Of a DNA stretch of 64,000 bases, positions 33,046 through 42,130 are shown one piece after another. The DNA is from Treponema sp. (GTDB lineage Bacteria > Spirochaetota > Spirochaetia > Treponematales > Treponemataceae), in contig JAFUTH010000015.1 of NCBI GenBank assembly GCA_017484285.1, positions 302,134-366,133 of the forward strand. Direction: 5' to 3'. Under the pieces are notes generated by a model. It made no database searches and was not told the origin of the DNA. It worked only from the letters and a program-made list of their open reading frames with translations. Position 1 is the stretch's first letter. Every line of letters begins with the position of its first letter. The translations under genes and the position numbers were made by a program.

Positions 33046-33678
33046 TTACTCAAGGCTTTCCGGCTTGTTCGCCATCTTGCGCTGAATCGTTGCGGCTCGT
33101 TCCGCCGGCATGTACATGAGCCAGGTTGATGACATGGAGACCGACTTGCTCGCCGCAGCCATTTCGTCGGCTTTGCGGAGAATGTCGATAACGTCCTGAT
33201 CATCATGCGAAAGAAGCTCTTCAACAGCCGTTTTTGGCGGCATGCTGTTCAAGTACGACGCAATAGTTTCGATGTTTACACTTCTATCATCGTACTTTTT
33301 GACCTGATTATTAAATGTTTTTTCGCGTTCGTCCTGAGATTTTTTGCGGTCTTCGAGTTCTTTGGCAATCGCTTCGTTCTGCTCTTCGATTTTTACGATG
33401 TCAGTCTCGCGCTTGTCGAGTTCCTGCGTGCGAATATCGAGGGCTTCGATTCGTTTTGCGAGGCGGTCGTCGTCCAAATCTGCCGTGAGCGGTTTTGACG
33501 CCGTTGAAGTGAGTGACGTTTGCGGCGCAAGCCCGAACAGCTTGTACACGGGCGCGAACGTTTTTTTCGCATGAATCACGCCCAAGTAATCAAACCAGAG
33601 CAATCCGCCAATCACGAGAATGATAATAAGAATCAGAAGAAAAATCGTTTTTCCAAGTCCGCCGTTTCCACGAGCCAT
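33046..33678 (-). CDS. flbB: FlbB-like periplasmic flagellar protein (MotE/MgtE-N type)
   Basis: 210 residues: one transmembrane helix (about 10-30), a long coiled coil rich in Glu/Lys (about 75-130) and a C-terminal MgtE-N/MotE-like helical domain (SYLNSMPPKTAVEELLSHDD, PAERAATIQRKMANKPES). In spirochaetes the gene next to fliK in this order is FlbB, a scaffold of the periplasmic collar around the motor that helps orient and energise it. AGGTGG precedes the ATG. First gene of the block, with a sigma-28 type promoter. Confidence 0.8.
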   Translation of the reverse strand: MARGNGGLGKTIFLLILIIILVIGGLLWFDYLGVIHAKKTFAPVYKLFGLAPQTSLTSTASKPLTADLDDDRLAKRIEALDIRTQELDKRETDIVKIEEQNEAIAKELEDRKKSQDEREKTFNNQVKKYDDRSVNIETIASYLNSMPPKTAVEELLSHDDQDVIDILRKADEMAAASKSVSMSSTWLMYMPAERAATIQRKMANKPESLE

Positions 33679-33709
33679 TTTCCCACCTCAAAAAAGAACT
33701 TTGTTTTTA

Positions 33710-33736
33710 CTATCGGCATTCTAGCACAAAAATTGA
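33710..33736 (-). promoter_or_regulatory. Sigma-28 (FliA) promoter upstream of the flbB-like gene
   Basis: On the minus strand TCAA (33733-33736), 15 bases, GCCGATAG (33710-33717). One base off in the -35. An overlapping extended sigma-70-type TGCTAGAAT is also present, so two sigma factors could use it. Confidence 0.6.
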
Positions 33737-33755
33737 GAAAAGAAACACCTCGCTC

Positions 33756-36641
33756 CTAGAAATTGACGCCAACGGTCATCGTATAGAGCATGCGCTTTTC
33801 GTCTTCCGCAGGATTCGGGCGGTAAATGAGCGCATAGCCGATGGAATACTGAAGTTCACCCGTTGCGGCACTGCCCGTGTTCGGCGAGATATACAAATCG
33901 CCAGCGAGACGGAATTCATCTGAGTAGTCAGAAAGGCGCGCATCGCCCAAAATGTCGCGCGTCCGCTTAATGTCCCAGAAGTCGCCGTGCTCATACGCAA
34001 GTTTTCCGCTATAGCTCGCGCTTATGACGACGCGCTGCATAAAGAGCGAGAGCGCCGGAATGCCCTTGTGAATCTCAAAGTACGCGAGGATTGCTTGTAC
34101 GCTTCCCGAAGCCGCATATTCATTCGTGGGGAACAGGCTCGCCGTAAAGATAAAGGGCACGATAATCGGGAAGCGAAGCTGCGCCGTTACGCCCGCATTC
34201 AAGTACGTGTCGTCCTCACTCATATGCTCCGTGTCGCGGTACGAAGTAAGCACGAACGGCTGCAAGAGATAGCCCGCCGAATCATAGACATCGGGCGCAA
34301 TTTTGTGGATATTCGAGAACTGCGCAAAGACGATGCCGTCCGCGCTCGTTCCGACCGATTCATCGCGGTCTTTTCCGAGGTCATCGTCGATAATCTGTTT
34401 TCCGTACAAAAAGAGTCCCTGCGTTCCAAGTGCAAAATACGACACTTTTCCGCGCCAGAGAATATCCGTGAGCGAAATCGACTCAAGCGTCTGCATGAAT
34501 GCGTCATCTTCAAACACGCACGAAGCGCTCAATTTGTACTGAAACCTATCATCGCCGCTCGCGCCGATGTCGATGAGCGGATTTGTGCCGACAGAAATGT
34601 ATGCGCCATACAGATTCCAAATCGGATTATAGCCAAGTGAGGCAAAAAGCTGCCGGTCGCCCCAGGGATTTGTCGAAACGAACGAAAAGCCAAGCCCCAG
34701 ATTCGAATCAGGTGTCAGCTCATGGTTATACACGGGCAGAGCGCCAAAAATCGGCACAAAAATACCGTTTTTGTAATAGCGGAACGGATTGTAAGACAGT
34801 TCGGCGTGCGCGGTGGAATCAGCGGGCTTTTTTTCGTCAAATGGCGCGACTTCGCTCAGCGAAAGCGCGACGCTCTCAAAATCACCCGGCTCAAATTGAA
34901 TGCGGAGCAAGGGATTTTCCTCATAGTTCGCGCTGATTGCATAGAACACCAGCTGTTCCGCATCGAAGGCAGTGCCACCGTCAAGCGCGGAAATGAACGC
35001 GTGCGAGGGAACGGCATCGGTAAGACCCGCGAATGCGTTCTCTTTTTGCAAAAAGGCGGTCGCGTTCTGTGAGGCGCGGTCGATTTTGACCATTCCGGCG
35101 CGAGAGAGCATCTTTCCGCCCTGCCCAAGCTCCGCCCATGTGAACGAAAGCCAGAGCGAATCCTGCGTGACCAACGCGGCATGCAGGTTGTGCACAATCA
35201 GATTTCGAGACGCGCCGTCTTGAGCCGTAATCGCGGAAAATGAGTAGTCGCCGAGCACGTGGCTGTCATCAAACAGGCGGAGCGACCAACTCAAGCCGTT
35301 TTTGATAATCGCCGCGTTCAAATGTTCGTCAATGCCAATCGGGCTGTACACAATCTCCTCACCGCCGTAAAAATACGTGCGCTCAGCGTCCGAGACTTTG
35401 TCGGGATAGATGGGGATTTCAGAAAAGCGCGCGCTTCCGTCAGACGCAGTCGTATAATATGCGTTCCACCGCCCGGTTGTTTTGTGCTGCGTGAATTTTT
35501 TCTTTTTGAGGTTGTATTCGGCGGTTACGAATTTGTAATTTTTTTTGTCAATCAGACGGCTCAACGCGAGCGAAGTGCCGTCTGGTGAAAACGCAATGCG
35601 ATGAATGCCCGTGATTGCGAGCAGTTTTTTGTTCTTTTTGATTTTTCCGTCAGCGTCAAGCGTCACCAGTCGGAGTGATGAAGCTGCCGAGTCGAAATAA
35701 GCGATTTTTGTCTCACCGCGCGTTTCGTCAACAAACACGTCAAAGGTCTCGACGCGCGATTTTTTGTCAGAAAGCGCGGATTTCAGTTTTTGCACCGTGG
35801 GGAGCGAGAGCGTTTTTTCAAATTCGTCCCATGCGTCGCCGACGCTCATGCCGTAGGTCTTTTTGAACACGCCCGCGACAAAGCTGAACGTGAGCGATGA
35901 GCCGGCTTTTTTCCAAAAGTCAGCGTATTTGCTCATGCCGTACGTGTCCTGCAAGTACGCGGAGAACATCGCGCCGAAAATATACGCGTCATTTCCGCCC
36001 GGATAGGTGTCGCGCGCGCCAGTTACATCACGCCAGCCGGGGAATTTATCTTCAATGAGCGACTGATTGACGAGCTGCGTTGAGAACGGGTCGTTCAAGC
36101 GACCTCCCCTGCCCTTGCTCTCAAGCGAAACCGTCGCGCCCTCAGCCCAAAATGAGGTGAGAGAAAGCCATGCCGGGTTCATCGAGTCTGAGATAAACGA
36201 GAGTTTTCGCAAAGACTTTGGCTTCATGTTGTACGTGACGGCATGCGTCAGCTCGTGATAAAAAATCGACTGAATCGTGTCCTCATACATGTCGAGGCTC
36301 GTTTCGGGGAGCGTGTCATACAAGACGATTCGGTTGTACGGAATCGCGGCATAATATGCGTTTAGAAGCTCAACCGAGTGGGTAATCGTCACAGGAAACC
36401 GCTGATATGCGTCCGTCTCCAAAAGCGCCGTAATCTCAAGGTAGTAATCGTCACAGACCGCCTCGATTTTTTCGGCAGTAGTCCGGCATTCCTCGGGAAA
36501 GATGATGTCAAAATACTCCGTTCGAATGACATGCAAGGGCGATGACGCGTCTGAAAGCGCGCCACCTGCGGCAAATGCAGAAGAAAGACACGACGCCGCA
36601 ATCGTTACAAGAAGAAAAAGAAACGCAATTGATTTTTTCAT
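33756..36641 (-). CDS. Secreted HExxH metalloprotease with beta-rich, possibly outer-membrane C-terminus
   Basis: 961 residues from the ATG at 36641; the longer frame starts at a TTG lying almost on the ribosome binding site. Signal peptide of about 25 residues. FYHELTHAVTY at 127-137 is a zinc HExxH motif, and WAEGATVSLE about 50 residues later offers the third ligand, so it is a gluzincin of the peptidase MA type. The middle (residues 300-640) is repeat-like and beta-rich, similar in pattern to a TolB-like propeller. The last 300 residues have alternating aromatic strands and end in VGVNF, as in outer-membrane barrels. Substrate unknown; likely acts at the cell surface. Confidence 0.8.
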   Translation of the reverse strand: MKKSIAFLFLLVTIAASCLSSAFAAGGALSDASSPLHVIRTEYFDIIFPEECRTTAEKIEAVCDDYYLEITALLETDAYQRFPVTITHSVELLNAYYAAIPYNRIVLYDTLPETSLDMYEDTIQSIFYHELTHAVTYNMKPKSLRKLSFISDSMNPAWLSLTSFWAEGATVSLESKGRGGRLNDPFSTQLVNQSLIEDKFPGWRDVTGARDTYPGGNDAYIFGAMFSAYLQDTYGMSKYADFWKKAGSSLTFSFVAGVFKKTYGMSVGDAWDEFEKTLSLPTVQKLKSALSDKKSRVETFDVFVDETRGETKIAYFDSAASSLRLVTLDADGKIKKNKKLLAITGIHRIAFSPDGTSLALSRLIDKKNYKFVTAEYNLKKKKFTQHKTTGRWNAYYTTASDGSARFSEIPIYPDKVSDAERTYFYGGEEIVYSPIGIDEHLNAAIIKNGLSWSLRLFDDSHVLGDYSFSAITAQDGASRNLIVHNLHAALVTQDSLWLSFTWAELGQGGKMLSRAGMVKIDRASQNATAFLQKENAFAGLTDAVPSHAFISALDGGTAFDAEQLVFYAISANYEENPLLRIQFEPGDFESVALSLSEVAPFDEKKPADSTAHAELSYNPFRYYKNGIFVPIFGALPVYNHELTPDSNLGLGFSFVSTNPWGDRQLFASLGYNPIWNLYGAYISVGTNPLIDIGASGDDRFQYKLSASCVFEDDAFMQTLESISLTDILWRGKVSYFALGTQGLFLYGKQIIDDDLGKDRDESVGTSADGIVFAQFSNIHKIAPDVYDSAGYLLQPFVLTSYRDTEHMSEDDTYLNAGVTAQLRFPIIVPFIFTASLFPTNEYAASGSVQAILAYFEIHKGIPALSLFMQRVVISASYSGKLAYEHGDFWDIKRTRDILGDARLSDYSDEFRLAGDLYISPNTGSAATGELQYSIGYALIYRPNPAEDEKRMLYTMTVGVNF

Positions 36642-36642
36642 G

Positions 36643-36677
36643 ATACTCAAGCCTCAATGATAGTGAGACTTGAGTAT
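36643..36677. other. Hairpin overlapping the metalloprotease ribosome binding site
   Basis: ATACTCAAG (36643-36651) pairs with CTTGAGTAT (36669-36677), with inner CTCA/TGAG. On the minus strand the TGAGG that serves the ATG at 36641 is in the 3' arm and pairs with TCTCA. It also lies just past the hexokinase stop. Confidence 0.5.
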
Positions 36678-36684
36678 ATAAGAA

Positions 36685-38013
36685 TTAGCGCAAGCCCGCA
36701 ACCGCCGTGCCGAGCGTGATGTCGTCCTCAAGCGAAAGCAGCTCATAGAAGATTCCGCGCGACTCGGTGAGATACACGTCAAGGTATCGCTCGATTTTTG
36801 AGCGGAGTTTGTGCGTTTTAAAGAACGTCGTGCCGTTGCACAGAATGCCAATCGGATGCAGCACGCTCTTTCCCTCGCCCGTCTGAATGCACGAGGCTGA
36901 GAGAATCGCCGCCGCATTCTTTGCGCATCGGTCAACGAGTATGTCGAGTATGTCGTAGATAAGCTCGCGGTCGCCGTCAGTCGTGCAGGCTTTTGAAATC
37001 GTCGCCCGCTCGTCCGTGGCAAACGGCGCGTACAAGAACGAATCGACTTCTATCAAACAGAGCGACCCAAGCGCAAGAAGATTCTCACATGTCTTTTCGG
37101 TGAACAGCCCGTCACGCGCGGCGCAGATGAGCACTTCGTAAGCGAGCGAGCCAAGATACGCGCCCGAGCACTGTTTTTCGAGCTGATAGGCATCGGGGCA
37201 GTTCGTGTTTTTGTCAAGGGCGAGGTCAAAGTCAGAGCGCGCGATTTTATTGCATTTTCCCGCCTCGCAGACGACAATCTGCTTAGAGACGAGCACTTCG
37301 TCCGTTCCGAGCGCGAACGAGGGCTGAATGTAGGCGGCGTTGATTCCCGTGCCGAGGATAAAGCCGACGTATGATGAATACGCCGTGCCGTTCCGCGCGG
37401 CAATGCGACCGGCGAGCAGCTCGGAAACCGTGTCGTTTAAGAGCGCGATTTTTTGCATGTTGTTCCAGCCACGCTTCTCAAGCTCCTCGGCGAGCGTTTT
37501 TCCGACAGGGCAGCCAATCACTTCCTGCGCTTTGACTTCCTTGCTGAACGCAATCGGAATGCCGTCGCCGTCCTCGGTAATGCGCATCGCATACGAAAAG
37601 CAAAAGCCAATGCGGTCAGCCTTGTTCTTCAAGTAGTCGATGTTGTCGGCTATCTGCGAGAAAAATTCTGTCTTTGAAAGCTCGCGCTCGATTCCGGGCA
37701 TCGACGTTTTTTTGAAGTCGGAAATCGTATAGTCACCGTTTGCGTCAAACGTCACCAAGCACGAGCGAAAATTCGTGCCGCCCGCATCGATGACAATCAC
37801 GCTCTTATCACGCGGCTTTTCATTCGGCGGAAGCATCCACGTTTTTATCATGTCCTGACCGGCAGAATCGCCCTTTTTGACGCACCAGCACGAGTCCGAG
37901 CCGAACAAGCCGAGGCGCATATCATACAAAACGCTCTCCGTCAGAGACGCGACGCTCACATGCACATCAAAGTGATGTCGAAGAAAAAAAGAAAGAATTT
38001 TTTCATTAGCCAT
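36685..38013 (-). CDS. Hexokinase
   Basis: 442 residues, cytoplasmic. SVIVIDAGGTNFRSCLVTF (phosphate-1 motif, 76-82) and YVGFILGTGINAAYI (phosphate/adenosine region) place it in the hexokinase family rather than ROK glucokinases. It phosphorylates glucose or related hexoses with ATP. It is divergent from the UvrD-type helicase gene. A consensus-like promoter ends six bases before the ATG with no Shine-Dalgarno, so a leaderless message is predicted. Confidence 0.93.
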   Translation of the reverse strand: MANEKILSFFLRHHFDVHVSVASLTESVLYDMRLGLFGSDSCWCVKKGDSAGQDMIKTWMLPPNEKPRDKSVIVIDAGGTNFRSCLVTFDANGDYTISDFKKTSMPGIERELSKTEFFSQIADNIDYLKNKADRIGFCFSYAMRITEDGDGIPIAFSKEVKAQEVIGCPVGKTLAEELEKRGWNNMQKIALLNDTVSELLAGRIAARNGTAYSSYVGFILGTGINAAYIQPSFALGTDEVLVSKQIVVCEAGKCNKIARSDFDLALDKNTNCPDAYQLEKQCSGAYLGSLAYEVLICAARDGLFTEKTCENLLALGSLCLIEVDSFLYAPFATDERATISKACTTDGDRELIYDILDILVDRCAKNAAAILSASCIQTGEGKSVLHPIGILCNGTTFFKTHKLRSKIERYLDVYLTESRGIFYELLSLEDDITLGTAVAGLR

Positions 38014-38019
38014 ACTCTG

Positions 38020-38048
38020 ATTATAAAGCCAACTTCCCTATTCGACAA
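38020..38048 (-). promoter_or_regulatory. Promoter of hexokinase, predicted leaderless
   Basis: Minus strand TTGTCG (38043-38048), 17 bases, TATAAT (38020-38025); six bases then separate it from the ATG at 38013. Confidence 0.6.
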
Positions 38049-38056
38049 TAAAAAAG

Positions 38057-38062
38057 TATAAT
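38057..38062 (+). promoter_or_regulatory. -10 box of the UvrD-type helicase gene
   Basis: TATAAT, 10 bases before the ATG at 38073, leaving at most a few leader bases. The -35 is weak and overlaps the divergent hexokinase promoter. Confidence 0.45.
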
Positions 38063-38072
38063 CGAAACTCTC

Positions 38073-40163
38073 ATGACCGATTTATCTGATTTAAAAAACG
38101 AACTCAACCCTGAGCAGTACGAAGCCGTCATGACGATTAACGGCGCGATTCTCATTATTGCAGGCGCGGGGAGCGGAAAAACGCGCGTGATTACCTTCCG
38201 AATCGCCCACATGCTCGACGCGGGCGTTCCACAGAGCGCGATTCTTGCCCTCACCTTCACGAACAAAGCGGCAAAGGAAATGAGCGAGCGAATCAAGGAA
38301 CTCACGGGCAAAAAGCTGCCGCTTCTCACCGTGTCCACTTTCCATGCGTTCGGCGTGCGCATTTTGCGGCAGGAAATCGGTCTTTTGGGCTACCGCGAGA
38401 ATTTTTCGATTTACGACGAAACCGACAGAAACGCGCTCATTAAGGAAACGGGTCGCGAATTGCGTTATTCCCCCGAAGCTCTTGATCTCTATCAAGTCGG
38501 CATTCTCATTTCCGACATCAAAACGGGGCGCAAGCACTGGACAATCGAAAACGAAATGTACAAAGAGCTGTACGAAGGCTATCAGGAAGGGCTCAAGCTC
38601 TACAACGCGGTCGATTTTGACGACCTCATCACGCTTCCCATAAAAATTTTCCGCGAATTCCCCGAAGTGCTCGCAAAATACAAAGACCGCTACAAGTACA
38701 TCATGGTTGACGAATTTCAGGACACGAGCCACCAGCAGTACGAATTCATGCGCCTGCTTGCCGAAAACAATGTCGCGGTCGTGGGTGACGATGACCAGTC
38801 GATTTACTCATGGCGGGGAGCTGACTATCAGAACATCGTGAATTTTGAAAAAGACTTCAAAGATGTCAAAGAAATCCGCCTCGAACAAAACTACCGCTCA
38901 ACGGGCACGATTCTTGCGGCGGCGAACGGCGTAATCAAGCACAACACGAACCGCAAGGACAAAGAACTCTGGAGCGGAAACGGCGACGGAAAGCCAATCG
39001 AAATCTACATGCCCGAAAACGAAACGGCGGAAGCAGCGTTCATCGTGGAGTCAATCCAATCCACCGCGATTTCAGAAAAACGCAAATACGACGACTTCTG
39101 CGTTCTCATGCGGGCAAACACCCAGTCCCGCACAATCGAAGAGGCTTTTTTGGCGGAAAACATTCCCTACACGATGAGCGGCGGCACTTCCTTTTTCCAG
39201 CGAAAAGAAATCAAGGACATCATCTCATACCTGCGCGTCATCGCAAACCACGACGATGATGTAAATCTCTTGCGAATCATAAACACACCCCGTCGTGGAA
39301 TCGGTCGGGCAACAATCGAAAAACTCAATGAAATCGCAAAGAATCTCTCATGCTCACTCTGGGAAGCAATCAACGCACTTTTAGAAGTGGGCGACAACGA
39401 AGCGGATTTGTTTATGGCTGGCGGCACGACTTCCCAAGAAAGCAAGTATTCTGACTTTGACGATGAGGATTTTTCCGAAAGCACGAAGCAAAATCTCAAA
39501 GCCTTTGCGGAAATAATCGAGGGCAACAAATCAATGCTCGGCGGTCACGGCTTGGCAAAAAAGGTGCGCACGATGGTCGAAAATATCCGCTACATGGACT
39601 ACTTGATTGGCGAAAACCCCAAGTCCGAGAAAGCCGCTCGCTTCAAAATGCTGAACATAGAAAGTTTGATTGGCTCAATCGAACGCTGGGAAAACAACCC
39701 CGATTCAGGAGACGCCACGCTCTACAATTACCTGAACCGAATCACGCTCCTCTCGCGCGACGACATGGACGACGACGAAAACTTGGGCAAAGTGAACTTG
39801 ATGACGATTCATGCGTCAAAAGGCTTGGAATTCCCTGTGGTGTTCATCGCAGGGGCTGAAGAAGGCTTGATTCCGCACGGCAGAGCCGTTGACGAGGGCG
39901 GAGACGCGGCGGTGGAAGAAGAGCGCCGCCTTTTCTATGTGGCAATCACCCGCGCCCGCGATAAACTGTTGATTTCATCTTGCCGAAGCCGCAGAAGGCA
40001 GAATTCCGCAGTCGAAAGCCAGCCAAGCCGCTTTTTGGACGAAATTCCGCCGCACCTTGTGCAATACCACGAGCCGCAAAAAGAAGTGAGCGCGGACATG
40101 GCAATCGACCTGCTCCAGCAGATGAAAAAAAGATTTACCGCACCGAAAGTTCCTGGATTTTAA
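38073..40163 (+). CDS. UvrD/Rep/PcrA-type superfamily 1 DNA helicase
   Basis: 696 residues. Motifs in order: GAGSGKTRVITFRIAHML (Ia/Walker A, 31-37), VDEFQDTSHQQYEFM (II), GDDDQSIYSWRGA (III), LEQNYRSTGTIL (IV), TIHASKGLEFPVVFIAGAEE (V) and EEERRLFYVAITRARDKL (VI). It unwinds DNA 3' to 5' in repair and replication restart. The C-terminal tail after motif VI is short. Its 3' end overlaps the convergent GH18-type gene by 29 bases. Confidence 0.95.
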   Translation: MTDLSDLKNELNPEQYEAVMTINGAILIIAGAGSGKTRVITFRIAHMLDAGVPQSAILALTFTNKAAKEMSERIKELTGKKLPLLTVSTFHAFGVRILRQEIGLLGYRENFSIYDETDRNALIKETGRELRYSPEALDLYQVGILISDIKTGRKHWTIENEMYKELYEGYQEGLKLYNAVDFDDLITLPIKIFREFPEVLAKYKDRYKYIMVDEFQDTSHQQYEFMRLLAENNVAVVGDDDQSIYSWRGADYQNIVNFEKDFKDVKEIRLEQNYRSTGTILAAANGVIKHNTNRKDKELWSGNGDGKPIEIYMPENETAEAAFIVESIQSTAISEKRKYDDFCVLMRANTQSRTIEEAFLAENIPYTMSGGTSFFQRKEIKDIISYLRVIANHDDDVNLLRIINTPRRGIGRATIEKLNEIAKNLSCSLWEAINALLEVGDNEADLFMAGGTTSQESKYSDFDDEDFSESTKQNLKAFAEIIEGNKSMLGGHGLAKKVRTMVENIRYMDYLIGENPKSEKAARFKMLNIESLIGSIERWENNPDSGDATLYNYLNRITLLSRDDMDDDENLGKVNLMTIHASKGLEFPVVFIAGAEEGLIPHGRAVDEGGDAAVEEERRLFYVAITRARDKLLISSCRSRRRQNSAVESQPSRFLDEIPPHLVQYHEPQKEVSADMAIDLLQQMKKRFTAPKVPGF

Positions 40164-41178
40164 GTTCGTTCCAAAATTCCGGAATCTCCTGCCCCACTCG
40201 CCAAAACGAAAGCTTGTCGATTCCGTTGTCTTTGTACATCTGGCACCGCGCCACGGCACTTTCCACCGTGTCGTAAAAGACCGTCACGCGCGTTTTCGAG
40301 TCGAAGGTAAAACTCAAATCACCGTCGGCGGATTTTCTGAAATTCGAAACTTTGTTTGCTTTTATAATGTCATCAACCTTGTACATGCGGTAGGCTTTCC
40401 GCCCCACACTCTCATCGTTCCAAGCGCGCGCGTAAAAATGGCAGCCCATCACGAGCTTTTCTTCGGGAATCACCGTTTTTGCGTAATCGGCAATCTTCTT
40501 GCACCACGCCACGGAAGCAATCGGACCGGGCGCACTCGTTGACCAATGCTCGTCGTATGCCATCACGATGATTCTGTCCACGATTTTTGAAAGCTCGGCG
40601 TAATCATAGGCATCGCGTTCAAGCGTTTTCACCCGCGCAGGAATCGCCACCGTGAGCATTTTCCCTTTGAGCCGTTTTTTGAGCAGTTTCAAAAAATCAC
40701 GGAAATTTTTGTCATCTTCCTTCATCACGAGTTCCCAGTCAATTTGAACGCCATCGTAGTCTTTTGACTCAATAACGAGCTGCCGGATAATCTTGTTCCG
40801 AAGCGGCAATTTCGGGTCGAGAAGAAGATGCGTCTGCGCCTTTGAGTCCACGCTTGAAACAAGGTGAATTCGTCCCTTATAATCGGGAAATTTCTCGTTT
40901 CGCTTGGGAACAGGCTCAAAATCTGAAACACTGTTCACCGCGTTCACAAAATAGCCGATGTCCGTCACGGGATAGTCATTTGAAAACGACGACTCTTCGC
41001 CAATCATCACATAGCCCCACACTTCCTTGAAGCGAAGCGCTTGCGTGCCATCAAACTCGGGATTTTCCGCGCTCAAAAGTTCCTCTTCGGAAAGCTCCGT
41101 GTTCTGCGCAGAAATAGAAAAACAAAGTGAAAAAAGAAGAAAGAAAAGAATTGAAAGAACGAAGGGTTTTCTGTTCAT
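40135..41178 (-). CDS. Glycoside hydrolase family 18-type secreted protein
   Basis: 347 residues with an N-terminal signal peptide (FVLSILFFLLFSLCFSISAQ). A TIM-barrel with YDGVQIDWELV near residue 145, the DGxxxDxxE-like catalytic motif with Glu kept, and later IVMAYDEHWSTSAPGPIA, VMGCHFYARAW and a C-terminal barrel strand, as in chitinase/YaaH-like GH18 proteins. A role in peptidoglycan or GlcNAc-polymer hydrolysis in the periplasm is likely but unproven. A perfect hairpin sits directly before the start. Confidence 0.85.
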   Translation of the reverse strand: MNRKPFVLSILFFLLFSLCFSISAQNTELSEEELLSAENPEFDGTQALRFKEVWGYVMIGEESSFSNDYPVTDIGYFVNAVNSVSDFEPVPKRNEKFPDYKGRIHLVSSVDSKAQTHLLLDPKLPLRNKIIRQLVIESKDYDGVQIDWELVMKEDDKNFRDFLKLLKKRLKGKMLTVAIPARVKTLERDAYDYAELSKIVDRIIVMAYDEHWSTSAPGPIASVAWCKKIADYAKTVIPEEKLVMGCHFYARAWNDESVGRKAYRMYKVDDIIKANKVSNFRKSADGDLSFTFDSKTRVTVFYDTVESAVARCQMYKDNGIDKLSFWRVGQEIPEFWNELKIQELSVR

Positions 41179-41183
41179 TTTAA

Positions 41184-41219
41184 CCGCCTTTTCTGAAAGT
41201 ATCGGCAGAAAAGGCGGTC
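41184..41219. other. Perfect 13-base inverted repeat before the GH18-type gene
   Basis: ACCGCCTTTTCTG (41184-41196) and CAGAAAAGGCGGT (41207-41219) with a 10-base loop. On the minus strand the AAGGCGGT arm lies 5 bases before the ATG at 41178 and is the only plausible ribosome binding site. No U-run follows in either direction, so it is not a standard terminator. Confidence 0.7.
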
Positions 41220-41225
41220 AAGTTG

Positions 41226-41891
41226 CTAGTTAATTTTTTTGAATGAAACGAAGTCGAGCGTCATGCCATTGTGACCGTTGTTCTGAGGATTTCGAATATC
41301 ATTCTGCTGAATCTTGAGCGTAACCGTCGTCGGCGTGTCGAGCGTAAAGCTGACCGGCGCGCGCGTCGTAAGCTCATAGGCTGCAATCGGCGGCTCTGAG
41401 CCGTAAACGAGGTAGGTGTCCTTGTTGAGATAAAGATTGAATCGCGCGTGATTTGAGTCGGGAGCGAATTCATTGACAAGCGCCTCGTAGCTGCCAGCCG
41501 GGAAATTGATTTCCGCAATCGCCCACGAGCTGTCGTTCAAGAGTTTGAGCGCATATGAGCCGGAAGCCTGCGCGTCGCCGACAAGCTCAAATCCGTCGTA
41601 ATACATGTTTTCAAGCTCAATCTGAAGCTTTTCGCCCGCAAAATCAAAGCGCGGAGCTTCCGTGAGTTTTTTGGGTGGTGGCGGAAGCTCAGCCGTGCCC
41701 TTTGCGCCTGCCTTTGATGCAGACGATGCACTTGATGAGTCTACCAACGCTTCTGAAACAACAACCGCATCAGATGACTCTGATTTTTTTGCGTTTGAGT
41801 CCTCAATACTTCCTGTAGAAGCGCACGAAAAGAAAAAAGCAGAGGCAGCAAACGCCCCCAGCACGACAGACGCTGTTTTAGTCAGTTTCAT
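41226..41891 (-). CDS. Lipoprotein with C-terminal beta-sandwich-like domain, function unknown
   Basis: 221 residues from the ATG at 41891, which follows AGAGGAG; an upstream in-frame extension to 41966 has no such site. Lipoprotein signal KLTKTASVVLGAFAASAFFF then SCAS. A Ser/Ala-rich linker precedes a domain of about 140 residues (LQIELENMYYDGFELVGDA ... ITLDFVSFKK-like ending) that resembles carbohydrate-binding beta-sandwich modules by pattern. The gene follows tRNA-Arg in the direction of transcription and precedes the GH18-type gene, a plausible functional partner. Confidence 0.75.
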   Translation of the reverse strand: MKLTKTASVVLGAFAASAFFFSCASTGSIEDSNAKKSESSDAVVVSEALVDSSSASSASKAGAKGTAELPPPPKKLTEAPRFDFAGEKLQIELENMYYDGFELVGDAQASGSYALKLLNDSSWAIAEINFPAGSYEALVNEFAPDSNHARFNLYLNKDTYLVYGSEPPIAAYELTTRAPVSFTLDTPTTVTLKIQQNDIRNPQNNGHNGMTLDFVSFKKIN

Positions 41892-41964
41892 TATGAATCT
41901 CCTCTGTAAACGATATAGCGATATATTAAAACAAACTGAAAGGTTTTTGCAAGCAGATTCAGAC

Positions 41965-41994
41965 ATAAAAAAACCGGCTCCAAAGAACCGGTTC
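41965..41994 (-). terminator. Terminator after tRNA-Arg
   Basis: On the minus strand AACCGG, a loop TTCTTTGGAG, CCGGTT and a run of seven T immediately follow the tRNA 3' end. Confidence 0.8.
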
Positions 41995-42069
41995 TGAGAC
42001 TGGCCTGACTCGAACAGGCGACCCTCTGCTTAGAAGGCAGATGCTCTAATCCAGCTGAGCTACAATCCC
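41995..42069 (-). tRNA. tRNA-Arg (anticodon UCU)
   Basis: 75 bases. Acceptor GGGATTG pairs with CAGTCTC (two G-U pairs) and discriminator A. D-arm region AGCTCAGCTGGATTAGAGC, anticodon stem TCTGC / GCAGA around loop CTTCTAA giving anticodon TCT, T-arm GCCTG TTCGAGT CAGGC. CCA is not encoded. It reads AGA (and possibly AGG) arginine codons. A strong terminator follows. Confidence 0.95.
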
Positions 42070-42130
42070 GTGCGGATAAATATAGCAGATTGCACGAATT
42101 TGGGCAATCACATCAAAAACAAAATATATT

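Noticed and set aside
41198..41205. GCCGATA-like sigma-28 -10 element before the GH18-type gene
   Set aside because: It is in the loop of a perfect hairpin and has no TAAA at 15-base spacing.
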